A stretch of DNA of 64,000 bases from Streptomyces actuosus (GTDB lineage: Bacteria; Actinomycetota; Actinomycetes; Streptomycetales; Streptomycetaceae), in NCBI RefSeq assembly GCF_016921115.1, contig NZ_JAFFZS010000020.1, positions 1-64,000 on the forward strand, written 5' to 3'. Made by a program: the position numbers and the translations under genes. The number at the start of each line of letters is the position of its first letter. The stretch's first letter is position 1. This document shows positions 24,457-33,951 of the stretch, in pieces. The notes beneath the pieces were generated by a model. That model did not search any database and was not told where the DNA came from. It worked only from the letters and a program-made list of their open reading frames with translations.

Positions 24457-24780
24457 ATGATCATCGGCATCATCCTGGCAGTGGTCGTCGTCGTGCTGGT
24501 CGCGGCGGTCGTCTCCAGCGCACGCAGCGGACGCGGCGCCCGGACGTACAAGAAGGGGGCCCGGCGCGGTTCCGGCCGGGCGTACAGCCGCAGCTCCGGT
24601 CACACCAGCTGGTGGGCCGGCGGGACGGACGGAGGTGGTGCGTCGTGCGGCTCGTCCTCGACCGACAGCGGCCACTCGGGCCACTCCGGGCACTCCTGCG
24701 GCGGTGGATCGTCCTGCGGTGGCGGGTCGTCCTGCGGAGGCGGGTCGTCCTGCGGGAGCGGATGCGGGGGAGGCAGCTGA
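24457..24780 (+). CDS. Cys/Gly-rich membrane-anchored small protein
   Basis: 107 aa from ATG 24457 behind a consensus AAGGAGG. Residues 3-20 are one hydrophobic helix, followed by a basic linker (KKGARRGSGRAY) and an extracellular or cytosolic tail of Ser, His, Gly and Cys. The tail has HSGHSGHS, then a near-perfect repeat of SCGGG four times, ending CGSGCGGG: nine cysteines in ~45 residues. Such tails suggest metal binding or heavy cross-linking. No family named with confidence. It lies directly outside the element, on the chromosomal side. Confidence 0.75.
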   Translation: MIIGIILAVVVVVLVAAVVSSARSGRGARTYKKGARRGSGRAYSRSSGHTSWWAGGTDGGGASCGSSSTDSGHSGHSGHSCGGGSSCGGGSSCGGGSSCGSGCGGGS

Positions 24781-24821
24781 CACGGGGCAGCTGAGCTCCA
24801 GCAAGGGGGAACCGCATCCGA

Positions 24822-24856
24822 ACCGCGGGGTCCGGGCCTGGGCCGGACCCCGCGGT
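24822..24856 (+). terminator. GC-rich hairpin terminator
   Basis: Perfect 12-bp arms (ACCGCGGGGTCC and complement) with an 11-base loop, 42 bp after the small protein gene. The rest of 24781-25141 shows nothing further. Confidence 0.75.
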
Positions 24857-25141
24857 CGTGCTCCCGGCCCCGGTGCGCGGGGGGCGCTGCCGGGCAAGGC
24901 GGCGCACTCCCTGGTTGAACAGTTGAGCTGTGCAGCCCTCTGAGGGATGGAAACCCCACGAAGTTGGGTAAAAACGCTGTGGCGGCGCCACAGTTCATGA
25001 TTCCCTCTAAAACACCACCCCAGCCCCTCGGACGTCTTGCGCGGATGCCTCCCCGACTGGGTTGACCGGGCCGATCTCCCGGTATCGACCGGGGTGTGCC
25101 GGACCAACGCCCTCTTCTTTGCGTTCTAGCGGAGCCGATCC

Positions 25142-25660
25142 ATGCTCACGACCCTGAACACCTCCTACACCGACACGCGCGCGGCCGACCTCGCCTGGGC
25201 CCTGGGGCGTGAACCACTCCCCGCGCTCGCCACGCTCGACCTCGAACTGGCGGACGCGAGACTTCAGTTGCGGCTGCTCGGTGCTTCCCATCAAGTGCTG
25301 CTGGAGGAGGAGCGGGGCGCCTGCTCGGAGACGGTCGCCTGCATCCCGGGCAGCAGCACGCCCCTCCCGCTCGGTGTGGCCAAGCGGGTGGGCGACTGGG
25401 AGTACGAGTTCGCGGCGCGCGTCGAAGTGCTCTCGCCGGGCTCGTTCGCCGGCCGCGCGCAGGAACTCCTCGCCCTGGTCGCCGACCACCCCAACGGCCT
25501 CGCCGGCGTCTTCCCCGGCAGCCCGCACGCGTTCACCGCGATGCTCGCGCAGCGGCAGGACAGGCAGGTGCACTGGCGCACCTGGCACGCCTACCCGCAG
25601 GACGGGCAGCTCGTCGCGACGCGGACGCGGGTGGGTGCGCGGGTGCCGGCCGTGTCGTGA
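25142..25660 (+). CDS. DUF2617 family protein
   Basis: 172 aa from ATG 25142. The sequence follows the actinobacterial DUF2617 pattern: DLAWALGREPLPAL, LRLLGASHQVLL, and near the C-terminus HAFTAMLAQRQ and HWRTWHAYPQ. No signal or membrane segment. Function unknown. In Streptomyces it sits next to the spermidine-synthase-like gene, which begins about 130 bp downstream here. Confidence 0.85.
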   Translation: MLTTLNTSYTDTRAADLAWALGREPLPALATLDLELADARLQLRLLGASHQVLLEEERGACSETVACIPGSSTPLPLGVAKRVGDWEYEFAARVEVLSPGSFAGRAQELLALVADHPNGLAGVFPGSPHAFTAMLAQRQDRQVHWRTWHAYPQDGQLVATRTRVGARVPAVS

Positions 25661-25788
25661 CGGGGCCCGCCGGGTGGCGGCCGAGCCACCGCGGGTGCGC
25701 GGGGCGCAAACCTCAGTGGACCGCCAACTACCATTTCCACACGTGTGGGTGACGAAGCGTACGAGAGACGTGACGTAACGTCGCTTTC

Positions 25789-27426
25789 GTGATCGAACCG
25801 CACGCGCCCGCCCCGCCCGGCAACACGCCGCCCCGGGGCGGCCCCGCGCGGCTGCCCGTCCGGCCGGGCACGGGGCGGTTCCTCGTGCTGGCGTGCGTGT
25901 TCGTCTGTGCCGCCTGCGGCCTGGTGTACGAGCTCGAACTGGTCGCCCTGGCCTCCTACTTGATCGGCGACTCGGTCACCCAGGCGTCCGTGGTGCTGTC
26001 GGTCATGGTGTTCGCGATGGGCATCGGCTCGCTGGTGGCCAAGCGGCTGCGCCGGCACGCGGCCACCGGCTTCGCGGCCCTGGAGGTGCTCCTCGCCCTG
26101 GTCGGCGGGTGCAGCGCGCTCGCGCTCTACGCCGTCTTCGCCTGGACCGGCAACTGGGGAGGCCTGTGGGCGAACGGCCCGCGCTGCCTGCTCGTCGCCT
26201 TCTCCCTCGCCATCGGCCTGCTCATCGGGGCCGAGGTGCCGCTGCTGATGGAGCTGATCCAGCGCGTCCGCCGGCAGGACGCGGGCGGCGCGGTGGCCGA
26301 CCTGTTCGCCGCGGACTACGTCGGCGCACTCGTCGGAGGCCTCGCCTTCCCCTTCCTCCTGCTGCCCTTCCTGGGCCAGTTGACCAGCTCCCTGCTGACC
26401 GGAGCCGTCAACGTCGTCGCCGGAGGGTCCCTCGTCCTGGGGCTCTTCCGGCGCGACCTCGGCCCCCGCGCCCGCTGGATCCTGCTCACCGCCAACCTCG
26501 CGGTGCTCGGCGTCCTCGCCTGCGCCGCCGCCCTCGTCGACGACTTCGAACGGGCCGCCCGGCACGCCGTGTACGGCGACGACGTCCGCGTCGCCCGGCA
26601 GACCGACGTCCAGGAGGTCGTCCTCACCGGTGGCACCCGCGGCCGGCCCCTCGACCTGTTCCTCGACGGTCGGCTCCGGGTGGGCGGACGCGACGAGCGC
26701 CGCTACCACGAGGCGCTCGTCCATCCCGCGATGAACGGCCCGCACGCGCGCGTGCTGATCCTCGGCGGCGGCGACGGCCTGGCCGCGCGGGAGGTGCTGC
26801 GGCACCCGCGCGTGCGCCGCGTCGACATCGTCGAACTCGACGCGGGTGTGGTCCGGCTGGCCCGCAGCGATCCCGCACTGTCCCGGCTCAACGAGCACGC
26901 CCTCGGCGACGCGCGCGTCCACGTGGCGATCGCCGACGCCTTCACCTGGCTGCGCACGGTGCCCAGGGCCTCGTACGACGTCGTCGTCTGCGACCTGCCC
27001 GATCCGGGCATCACCGCCAGCACGAAGCTGTACTCGCAGGAGTTCTACGGCCTGGCGCGGCGCGCGCTCGCCCCGGGCGGCCGGCTCGCCGTCCACGCCG
27101 GGCGCGTGTCCTCCCGGCCGCGGGCGTTCTGGACCGCCGCCACGACGATCCGCGCCGCCGGCCTGCGGGTCTCCGCCTACCGGGTCGCCGCCCGCGACGC
27201 GGGCTTCGCCACCGGGCCGGACCGGTCCGCCGGCACCTCCCGCGCCCCGCACGACTGGGGGTTCGTCCTCGCCGCCGCCGGCCGCCGGCCCGCCCTCGGT
27301 CTCGCGCCCGGCAAGCCGTCGCCGCGGACCCTGACCACGGCCCGGCTGGCGGCGGACGCGCGGGCGGCGGAGCGCACCCGGATCCGGGGCCTGCGGGTGT
27401 CGACGCTCGTACATCCGCGCTACTGA
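25789..27426 (+). CDS. membrane-fused spermidine-synthase-like protein
   Basis: 545 aa from GTG 25789. The first ~240 residues hold about seven membrane helices; the cytoplasmic C-terminal part is the aminopropyltransferase/methyltransferase-like fold with LILGGGDGLAAREVL, VDIVELDAG and VVVCDLPDPG. True spermidine synthases transfer an aminopropyl group from decarboxylated SAM to putrescine. In membrane-fused bacterial forms the activity is unproven for most, and the C-terminal ~90 residues here are divergent. Likely a polyamine-related transferase; substrate not fixed. Confidence 0.85.
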   Translation: MIEPHAPAPPGNTPPRGGPARLPVRPGTGRFLVLACVFVCAACGLVYELELVALASYLIGDSVTQASVVLSVMVFAMGIGSLVAKRLRRHAATGFAALEVLLALVGGCSALALYAVFAWTGNWGGLWANGPRCLLVAFSLAIGLLIGAEVPLLMELIQRVRRQDAGGAVADLFAADYVGALVGGLAFPFLLLPFLGQLTSSLLTGAVNVVAGGSLVLGLFRRDLGPRARWILLTANLAVLGVLACAAALVDDFERAARHAVYGDDVRVARQTDVQEVVLTGGTRGRPLDLFLDGRLRVGGRDERRYHEALVHPAMNGPHARVLILGGGDGLAAREVLRHPRVRRVDIVELDAGVVRLARSDPALSRLNEHALGDARVHVAIADAFTWLRTVPRASYDVVVCDLPDPGITASTKLYSQEFYGLARRALAPGGRLAVHAGRVSSRPRAFWTAATTIRAAGLRVSAYRVAARDAGFATGPDRSAGTSRAPHDWGFVLAAAGRRPALGLAPGKPSPRTLTTARLAADARAAERTRIRGLRVSTLVHPRY

Positions 27427-27497
27427 CGCCCGAATGCACGCACGAATCGGCGTCCGGGTGAGGGTGCTCCGCGGCGTCCCTGGGTAGAGTCCGCGCC

Positions 27498-28484
27498 ATG
27501 GAGCATGAGGTGTTCGTTCCGGTGCCCGGCGAGCGGCTGAGAGCCGTGCTGGCCGACCCCGCGCGCGTGGCCCGGGCCGTTCCCGGCCTCCAGCAGGACG
27601 CCGGCGGGGCACCCCTGGCCGGACGGCTCAAGCTCCGCATCGGCGGTCACAGCATCACCTACCGGGGGGCCCTGCGGATCACCGCCCGGGACGACGGCTC
27701 CCATCACGTCGAGGGCGACGCCGGCGAGGCCCGCGGAAGCGGCACGGTGGAACTCGCCCTCACGGTGCGGCTGCGCGACGCGGAGGGCGGCACCCTCGTC
27801 ACCTTCGACGGTACGGCGACGGCCGGCGGCCGGGTCGCCGAGCTGCCCGCGGACGAGGTCGCCGGGGCGGTGACCCGGCTGCTGAACCGCTGCGTGGAGC
27901 ACCTGGGGCAGGAGGCGTCGGCCCGGGAGCCGGGGCACCCCGGTGCGGGGGAGGCCGAGTCGCCCGAGCTGCTGTCCGCCGGGGAGTTCGAGACGGCGGC
28001 CACCAGCGACTTCGAGACGACGCCGGACGCGGACGACGCCCCGGCGCCGGGCCCCGGCGGGGAGGCCGAGGGCCCCCGGGAGGGCGGAGGAGCCGCCCGG
28101 GCCGGGGAAGCGGGACGGCCCCCGGGGAGCCCGGCGGGCGAGGATCGCCCGAAGGCCGCGGACGAGGCGGACGAGGCGGAGACCCCTGACACCGGGGACG
28201 CCGGTCACGAGGAGTCCGCCTTCGACACCGAGGTGCCGACGTCGTCGCCGGACCAGGCGGCGGACGACGGCAAGCCCGTCGCCGAGGCCGCCCACGCGCG
28301 CCGGACGATGATCGGCCGGAGCGCCGAGGAGGTCGACCACGCACCGCCGCGGGGACGGTACGCGCCCGTGCCCGCGCCGCAGCCGGTGTCCCCGGCATCC
28401 GCGCTGCGCTGGGCGGTGCCGGTCGCGGTGGCCGCGGTGGCGTCCGCGGTGGTGGTGGGACGGGTGCTGCGCAGGCGGCGTTGA
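27498..28484 (+). CDS. SRPBCC-domain protein with C-terminal membrane anchor
   Basis: 328 aa. Residues 1-140 form an SRPBCC/CoxG-like hydrophobic-ligand domain (FVPVPGERLRAVLADPARVA, GTVELALTVRL). A ~130-residue Pro/Glu/Asp-rich disordered region follows, then a single hydrophobic helix near the end (ALRWAVPVAVAAVASAVVVG) and a basic tail. It resembles CoxG-type accessory proteins by fold only; no cox genes are near, so the function is open. The epimerase and pyrE genes follow in the same direction. Confidence 0.75.
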   Translation: MEHEVFVPVPGERLRAVLADPARVARAVPGLQQDAGGAPLAGRLKLRIGGHSITYRGALRITARDDGSHHVEGDAGEARGSGTVELALTVRLRDAEGGTLVTFDGTATAGGRVAELPADEVAGAVTRLLNRCVEHLGQEASAREPGHPGAGEAESPELLSAGEFETAATSDFETTPDADDAPAPGPGGEAEGPREGGGAARAGEAGRPPGSPAGEDRPKAADEADEAETPDTGDAGHEESAFDTEVPTSSPDQAADDGKPVAEAAHARRTMIGRSAEEVDHAPPRGRYAPVPAPQPVSPASALRWAVPVAVAAVASAVVVGRVLRRRR

Positions 28485-28522
28485 GCCGTCCCTGGCCGCC
28501 GCCGGGCCAGTAGGGTCGTCCC

Positions 28523-29311
28523 GTGAGTGACGAAGACATCACGCTGACCGCGGGTGACGCGGAAGCGGTAGTGGCGCCGGGGAACGGCGGGCGGATCGCC
28601 GGGCTGCGCGTCGGGGGCGTCGAACTGCTGCGGCAGGGCGAGCGGTTCGGCTGCTTCCCGATGGTGCCCTGGTGCGGTCGGATCCGGGACGGGAAGTTCC
28701 AGGACGGCGCCGCGACCCATCAGATGCCGCTCAACTCCCCGCCGCACGCCATCCACGGCACCGCCCGCGACGGAGCCTGGCGCGTGGCCCGCCGGGCGCA
28801 GGACGAGGCGGTGATCACGTACGACCTGGTCGAGCCCTGGCCCTACGCCGGCCGTGTCACCCAGGTCGTCGCCCTGGCCCCGGACTCGCTGACGCTGACG
28901 ATGTCCGTGGAGACGATCGACTCCTCCTTCCCCGCCCAGATCGGCTGGCACCCCTGGTTCAACCGGAACCTCGACGGGGTCGACGCGGAGATCGACTTCG
29001 CGCCCGCCTGGCAGGAGGAGCGCGGCGACGACCACCTGCCCACCGGCAACCGGACCGCCCCGCGGCCCGGCCCCTGGGACGACTGCTTCGGCATGCCCGG
29101 CGGCGTCGACGTGACGCTCACCTGGCCGGGCCGGCTGGAGCTGAGGGTCACCAGCCGCGAGGAGTGGGTGGTCGTCTACGACGAGCAGGCGGAGGCCGTC
29201 TGCGTCGAGCCGCAGACCGGCCCGCCCAACGGCCTGAACACCCTCCCCCGGCTGGTCACACCGCTGGAGCCGCTGGAGGCCGCCACGACCTGGAGCTGGC
29301 GCCGCCCTTAA
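28523..29311 (+). CDS. aldose 1-epimerase family protein
   Basis: 262 aa from GTG 28523. A galactose-mutarotase-like beta-sandwich is indicated by RFGCFPMVPWCGRI, HAIHGTARDGAW and GWHPWFNRNL, which supply the usual His and aromatic substrate residues, plus a late acidic residue region (VCVEPQTGPPN). These enzymes interconvert alpha and beta anomers of sugars; the sugar is unknown. It is 10 bp upstream of pyrE and probably cotranscribed. Confidence 0.9.
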   Translation: MSDEDITLTAGDAEAVVAPGNGGRIAGLRVGGVELLRQGERFGCFPMVPWCGRIRDGKFQDGAATHQMPLNSPPHAIHGTARDGAWRVARRAQDEAVITYDLVEPWPYAGRVTQVVALAPDSLTLTMSVETIDSSFPAQIGWHPWFNRNLDGVDAEIDFAPAWQEERGDDHLPTGNRTAPRPGPWDDCFGMPGGVDVTLTWPGRLELRVTSREEWVVVYDEQAEAVCVEPQTGPPNGLNTLPRLVTPLEPLEAATTWSWRRP

Positions 29312-29321
29312 GCTGGCAGAC

Positions 29322-29894
29322 ATGACGGACGTCAACGGAGCAACGCCGCACGGCACGCGCGGCGCGCTGCTGCAGCAGATCAAGGACAAGGCCGTGGTGC
29401 ACGGCAAGGTGACCCTGTCGTCGGGCCTGGAGGCCGACTACTACGTCGACCTGCGCCGCGTCACCCTGGACGGCGAGGCCGCCCCGCTGGTCGGCCAGGT
29501 GCTGCTGGACCTCACCGCCGACCTGGAGTTCGACGCGGTGGGCGGCCTCACCATGGGCGCCGACCCGGTCGCCGCCGCGATGCTGCACGCCGCCGCCGCC
29601 CGCGGCAGGCGCCTGGACGCCTTCGTCGTCCGCAAGGCCGCCAAGGCGCACGGCCTCCAGCGGCGCGTGGAGGGCCCGGACATCGCCGGCCGCCGCGTGC
29701 TCGTCGTCGAGGACACCTCCACCACCGGCGGCTCCCCGCTGGCCGCCGTCGAAGCGGTCCGCGAGGCCGGCGCCGAGGTCGTGGCCGTCGCGACGATCGT
29801 CGACCGGGCCACCGGCGCCGCGGAGAAGATCCAGGACGGTGCGGGCGTTCCGTACCTCTTCGCGTACTCCAAGGACGAGCTCGGCCTGGACTGA
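29322..29894 (+). CDS. pyrE: orotate phosphoribosyltransferase
   Basis: 190 aa, the usual length. It has LSSGLEADYYVDLRR at the N-terminus, GLTMGADPVAAAML, and the PRPP-binding loop VLVVEDTSTTGGSPL. It converts orotate and PRPP to orotidine monophosphate in pyrimidine synthesis. It lies 10 bp after the epimerase gene. fbaA follows after a 133-bp gap with its own ribosome site. Confidence 0.96.
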   Translation: MTDVNGATPHGTRGALLQQIKDKAVVHGKVTLSSGLEADYYVDLRRVTLDGEAAPLVGQVLLDLTADLEFDAVGGLTMGADPVAAAMLHAAAARGRRLDAFVVRKAAKAHGLQRRVEGPDIAGRRVLVVEDTSTTGGSPLAAVEAVREAGAEVVAVATIVDRATGAAEKIQDGAGVPYLFAYSKDELGLD

Positions 29895-30027
29895 CCGGCT
29901 CGCGGACGGCACCTGGACCTTCCGGCCGAGTCTGGAAAGATGGGGCCGACGATGACGTCGCCCCCATGGTCTTGGACAGTGCCGTAAGCACCAAGAACGC
30001 CCACCCGCACATACAAGGAGCGGACAG

Positions 30028-31050
30028 ATGCCCATCGCAACCCCCGAGGTCTACAACGAGATGCTCGACCGGGCGAAGGCAGGCAAGTTCGCCTACCCGG
30101 CCATCAACGTCACCTCGTCGCAGACCCTGCACGCGGCTCTGCGCGGCTTCGCCGAGGCCGAGAGCGACGGCATCATCCAGATCTCGACCGGCGGCGCCGA
30201 GTTCCTGGGCGGCCAGCACAGCAAGGACATGGTGACCGGCGCGGTCGCCCTGGCCGAGTTCGCGCACATCGTCGCCCGGAAGTACGACGTCACCGTCGCC
30301 CTGCACACCGACCACTGCCCGAAGGACAAGCTCGACGGGTACGTCCGTCCGCTGATCGCCGTCTCCGAGGAGCGCGTCGCCCGCGGCCAGAACCCGCTGT
30401 TCCAGTCGCACATGTGGGACGGCTCCGCCGAGACCCTCGCCGACAACCTGGAGATCGCGCAGGAACTGCTGGCCCGCGCCGCCGCCGCGAAGATCATCCT
30501 GGAGGTCGAGATCACCCCGACCGGCGGCGAGGAGGACGGCGTCTCGCACGAGATCAACGACTCGCTCTACACCACGGTCGACGACGCGATCCGCACCGCG
30601 GAGGCGCTGGGTCTCGGCGAGAAGGGCCGCTACCTGCTGGCCGCCTCCTTCGGCAACGTGCACGGCGTGTACAAGCCCGGCAACGTGGTGCTGCGTCCGG
30701 AGCTGCTGAAGGAGCTGAGCGACGGCGTCGCCGCCAAGTTCGGCACCTCCTCCCCGTTCGACTTCGTCTTCCACGGCGGTTCCGGCTCCACGGTGGAGGA
30801 GATCCGCACCGCGCTGGAGAACGGCGTCGTCAAGATGAACATCGACACGGACACGCAGTACGCCTTCACGCGTCCCGTCGCCGACCACATGTTCAAGAAC
30901 TACGACGGCGTCCTCAAGGTCGACGGCGAGGTCGGCAACAAGAAGACCTACGACCCGCGCACCTGGGGCAAGCTGGCCGAGGCCAGCATGGCCAAGCGCG
31001 TCGTCGAGGCCTGCCAGAGCCTCCGCTCCGCCGGTACGCGGATCAAGTAG
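30028..31050 (+). CDS. fbaA: class II fructose-bisphosphate aldolase
   Basis: 340 aa, ATG at 30028 with AAGGAG upstream. Zinc and substrate motifs include ALHTDHCPKDK, EVEITPTGGEEDG, ASFGNVHGVY and FHGGSGST. It splits fructose 1,6-bisphosphate in glycolysis and works in reverse in gluconeogenesis. Full length with no oddities. Confidence 0.97.
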   Translation: MPIATPEVYNEMLDRAKAGKFAYPAINVTSSQTLHAALRGFAEAESDGIIQISTGGAEFLGGQHSKDMVTGAVALAEFAHIVARKYDVTVALHTDHCPKDKLDGYVRPLIAVSEERVARGQNPLFQSHMWDGSAETLADNLEIAQELLARAAAAKIILEVEITPTGGEEDGVSHEINDSLYTTVDDAIRTAEALGLGEKGRYLLAASFGNVHGVYKPGNVVLRPELLKELSDGVAAKFGTSSPFDFVFHGGSGSTVEEIRTALENGVVKMNIDTDTQYAFTRPVADHMFKNYDGVLKVDGEVGNKKTYDPRTWGKLAEASMAKRVVEACQSLRSAGTRIK

Positions 31051-31056
31051 CACGAG

Positions 31057-32565
31057 ATGGCAGGCCGGGTCGGGGGCACGCAGCAGTCCCCCGCCCCGGC
31101 CTCCGTGCGTCTGAGCGGCCCCAGCGCCGCCACGGGCCGCTGGATCCTCCTCACGACGGTCCTCGGCTCCAGCATGGCCCTGCTGGACTCCACCGTCGTC
31201 AACGTGGCCCTGCCCCGCATCGGCCGCGACCTGGGCACCGGGCTGGCGGCCCTGCAGTGGACCGTGAACGCCTACATGGTCACGCTGGCCGGCCTGATCC
31301 TCCTTGGCGGCGCGCTCGGCGACCGCTACGGCCGCCGCCGGATCTTCGTCCTGGGCGTGGTGTGGTTCGCGGCGGCCTCGCTGCTGTGCGGGCTCGCCCC
31401 GAACGCCGTCGTGCTGATCGCCGCCCGCGCCCTCCAGGGCATCGGTGGCGCGCTCCTCACCCCGGGCTCGCTCGCCCTGATCCAGGCGTCCTTCCACCCC
31501 GACGACCGGGGGCGGGCCGTCGGCCTGTGGTCGGGCTTCGGGGGCATCGGCGCGGCCGTCGGGCCGTTCCTGGGCGGCTGGCTGGTGGACGGCCCCGGCT
31601 GGCGCTGGGTCTTCCTGCTCAACGTGCCCCTGGCCCTGGTGTGCGTGCCGGTGGCGCTGCGGCACGTCCCCGAGTCGTCCGACGCCCGGGACCACGGCCG
31701 CTTCGACGTCCTCGGCGCGACCCTGGGCGCGCTCGCCCTCGCCCTGCTGACGTATGCGCTGATCGAGGCGCGCCAGGGGTCCGTCGCCGTCGTCGTGGCC
31801 GCGGTGGCCGGGCCTCTGGCGGCCGTCGCCTTCGTCATGGTCGAGCGGCGGCGGCCGGACCCGATGCTGCCGCTCGACATCTTCGCCTCCCGGCAGTTCA
31901 CCGCCGTCAACCTGGTCACCCTGTGCGTGTACGCGGCCTTCGGCGGCTTCTTCTTCCTCACCGCGCTCCAGCTCCAGGTCGTGAGCGGCTACTCGCCCCT
32001 GCAGGCCGGTACGGCCCTGCTGCCGACGACGATCCTGATGCTGCTGTTCTCCGCGCGCTCGGGCGCGCTCGCCGACCGGATCGGCCCGCGCATCCCGCTG
32101 ACCGTCGGCCCGCTGCTGTGCGCGGCGGCGATGCTGCTGATGCTGCGGGTCGGCATCGACGCCGACTACGCGACGGACGTGCTGCCCGCCCTGCTGGTCA
32201 TGGGAGCCGGCATGGTCACCCTCGTCGCCCCGCTGACCGCCACCGTCCTCGCCTCCGTGGACAACACCCGGGCGGGCCTGGCCAGCGGCATCAACAACGC
32301 GGCCGCCCGTGCGGCCGGCCTGGTCGCGGTGGCCGCGCTGCCGCTGCTGGCCGGCATGGGCCCGGAGGCCTACCGGTCGGCGTCCGCGTTCGACGCCGCG
32401 TTCCGGCGGGCCATGCCGATCTGCGCGGGCGTCCTCGTCGTCGGGGCGCTGCTCGCCTACGCCACCGTGCGGCGCCCGGTCCCGGGCTGCCGTCACCCGG
32501 AGTGCCACACCCACTGCGCCGTCGCCGCGCCTCCGCTGGAGCCGCGGCGCGGCGACCTGCCGTAG
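31057..32565 (+). CDS. MFS drug exporter (DHA2-like, 14 helices)
   Basis: 502 aa, starting 6 bp after fbaA. About 14 hydrophobic helices; motif A GDRYGRRRIFVLG after the second helix, early MALLDSTVVNVALPRI and LQWTVNAYMV typical of the EmrB/QacA group. It should export hydrophobic compounds by proton antiport; substrate unknown. The short spacing suggests read-through from fbaA. Confidence 0.93.
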   Translation: MAGRVGGTQQSPAPASVRLSGPSAATGRWILLTTVLGSSMALLDSTVVNVALPRIGRDLGTGLAALQWTVNAYMVTLAGLILLGGALGDRYGRRRIFVLGVVWFAAASLLCGLAPNAVVLIAARALQGIGGALLTPGSLALIQASFHPDDRGRAVGLWSGFGGIGAAVGPFLGGWLVDGPGWRWVFLLNVPLALVCVPVALRHVPESSDARDHGRFDVLGATLGALALALLTYALIEARQGSVAVVVAAVAGPLAAVAFVMVERRRPDPMLPLDIFASRQFTAVNLVTLCVYAAFGGFFFLTALQLQVVSGYSPLQAGTALLPTTILMLLFSARSGALADRIGPRIPLTVGPLLCAAAMLLMLRVGIDADYATDVLPALLVMGAGMVTLVAPLTATVLASVDNTRAGLASGINNAAARAAGLVAVAALPLLAGMGPEAYRSASAFDAAFRRAMPICAGVLVVGALLAYATVRRPVPGCRHPECHTHCAVAAPPLEPRRGDLP

Positions 32566-32687
32566 CGCTCCGCTGGCGCCGCCACGGTATGCCGTCGGTC
32601 GGCTGTCGCGTCGTCGTGGTGGTTCGCGCGGTTTCCCGCGCCGCCGGCAGGGGGCTGCCGGTCCGCAGCGGACTCCACCCGGTCCGG

Positions 32688-33263
32688 TCAGGGCATGCGG
32701 CGCTGGTCCAGGCGGACGACGGACGCGTCGCCCGGGTCCGTGGAGTAGGAGAAGACCAGCACGTTCCAGGGGTCCTTCGCGGCCGTGTCGAGCCGGTCGA
32801 GGAACGGCTGGACGCCGATCGGCCGGTTGGCGCCCGTGTCGTAGAACGGGCGGTTCACGGTGATGCGCGCGGTCTCGGCGAGCCGTACCTCGTGCACGGG
32901 GCCGGTCGTGTGCCACGTCGGCCCGTCCGGGTCGGCGCAGTCCCAGCGGCCCTCCTGGGCGGACAGGGTCACGATGTCCTGGTGGATGCCGTGGCCGTGC
33001 AGCTGGAGGTCCACACCGCCCCGGTCGCCGGCGCAGGGCGCGTCGGCCGCGGCCGCTGAGGCCGGTGCGGGGGAGGGGGACACGGAGGACGGGGAGGGTG
33101 AGGACGACGGGGGTGTGGGTGCTGCGGTGGTCGTGCTCGGAGCGGGGGTGCCGGTTGCGTGGTCGTCCGCCGGGCCGCAGGCCGTGGCCGCCGTCAGCAC
33201 GGCGGCGGAGAGGGCCCCCGCGAGCAGGAGTCCGCGGGCGGGTGCCGTCCTCGTGGTGCGCAT
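32688..33263 (-). CDS. putative lipoprotein
   Basis: 191 aa. A signal peptide ends in a lipobox near residue 29 (LTAATAC). The mature N-terminus is a Thr/Ser/Pro-rich linker of ~45 residues, then a globular part with Cys pairs (DAPCAGDRGG, RWDCADPDG) and a closing block FSYSTDPGDASVVRLDQRRM. No family recognised with confidence. It is convergent with the MFS gene and divergent from the DUF3151 gene. Confidence 0.8.
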   Translation of the reverse strand: MRTTRTAPARGLLLAGALSAAVLTAATACGPADDHATGTPAPSTTTAAPTPPSSSPSPSSVSPSPAPASAAAADAPCAGDRGGVDLQLHGHGIHQDIVTLSAQEGRWDCADPDGPTWHTTGPVHEVRLAETARITVNRPFYDTGANRPIGVQPFLDRLDTAAKDPWNVLVFSYSTDPGDASVVRLDQRRMP

Positions 33264-33390
33264 GCGGATCCCCCGGGGTCGTGAGCGTGGTCGTGGTGCT
33301 CCGGCAGGAAGTCTCGTCCCGGAAGGGACGGTTCCCCGCGGAGGCCGGGCAACTGTTACTGATCAAGGACAATGCAGCAGACTGGACCGT

Positions 33391-33804
33391 ATGACGATGC
33401 ACGAGAACCTCCTCGGGGGCCCGCCCCCGACCCACCTGCCCGACGACCCCGAGCCGCGGGAGCTGCTGGCCGGCGGCACGGCGCCCGCGGACGTCGCCGC
33501 GAAGTACCCGATGTCCTCGCTGGCCTGGGCCCGGCTGGCCGACGAGGCGTTCGAGCGGGGCTCGGTCGTCGAGTCGTACGCCTACGCCCGGACGGGCTAC
33601 CACCGCGGCCTGGACGCCCTGCGCCGCAGCGGCTGGAAGGGCCACGGCCCGATCCCCTGGGAGCACGAGCCGAATCGCGGCTTCCTGCGCGCACTGCACG
33701 GCCTCGCCCGGGCCGCGCAGGCCATCGGTGAGCAGGAGGAGTACGAGCGCTGCACCCAGTTCCTGAAGGACTCCTCGGAGACGGCGGCGCAGACGCTCCG
33801 CTGA
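33391..33804 (+). CDS. DUF3151 family protein
   Basis: 137 aa from ATG 33391 (ATG 33397 also possible). Matches the actinobacterial DUF3151 pattern: YPMSSLAWARLADEAFE, SYAYARTGYHRGLDALRR, GWKGHGPIPWEHEPNRGFLRAL. Function unknown; cytosolic, helical. In Streptomyces it is a neighbour of the kynurenine genes. Confidence 0.9.
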   Translation: MTMHENLLGGPPPTHLPDDPEPRELLAGGTAPADVAAKYPMSSLAWARLADEAFERGSVVESYAYARTGYHRGLDALRRSGWKGHGPIPWEHEPNRGFLRALHGLARAAQAIGEQEEYERCTQFLKDSSETAAQTLR

Positions 33805-33824
33805 ACCGCCCGCGCCGGCGCGGG

Positions 33825-33846
33825 GCCCGTCCGGTATCGGGCGGGC
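33825..33846 (+). terminator. short terminator hairpin
   Basis: 9-bp arms with one G-T pair around a 4-base loop, 21 bp after the DUF3151 stop. Confidence 0.5.
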
Positions 33847-33951
33847 CTTGCGGTTTTCCGGGCTGGTGCGCAGGATGCGGGTGGGGACCGGGGCCCCCGT
33901 GCCGGTAACGGCAGGGGCGGACCGCTACCCGGAGTACAGCAGGAGACAGCG

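Noticed and set aside
29548..33699. Very long minus-strand open frame antisense to fbaA and the MFS gene
   Set aside because: Arg/Gly/Ala-rich composition without motifs; it is the high-GC antisense shadow of well-supported genes.
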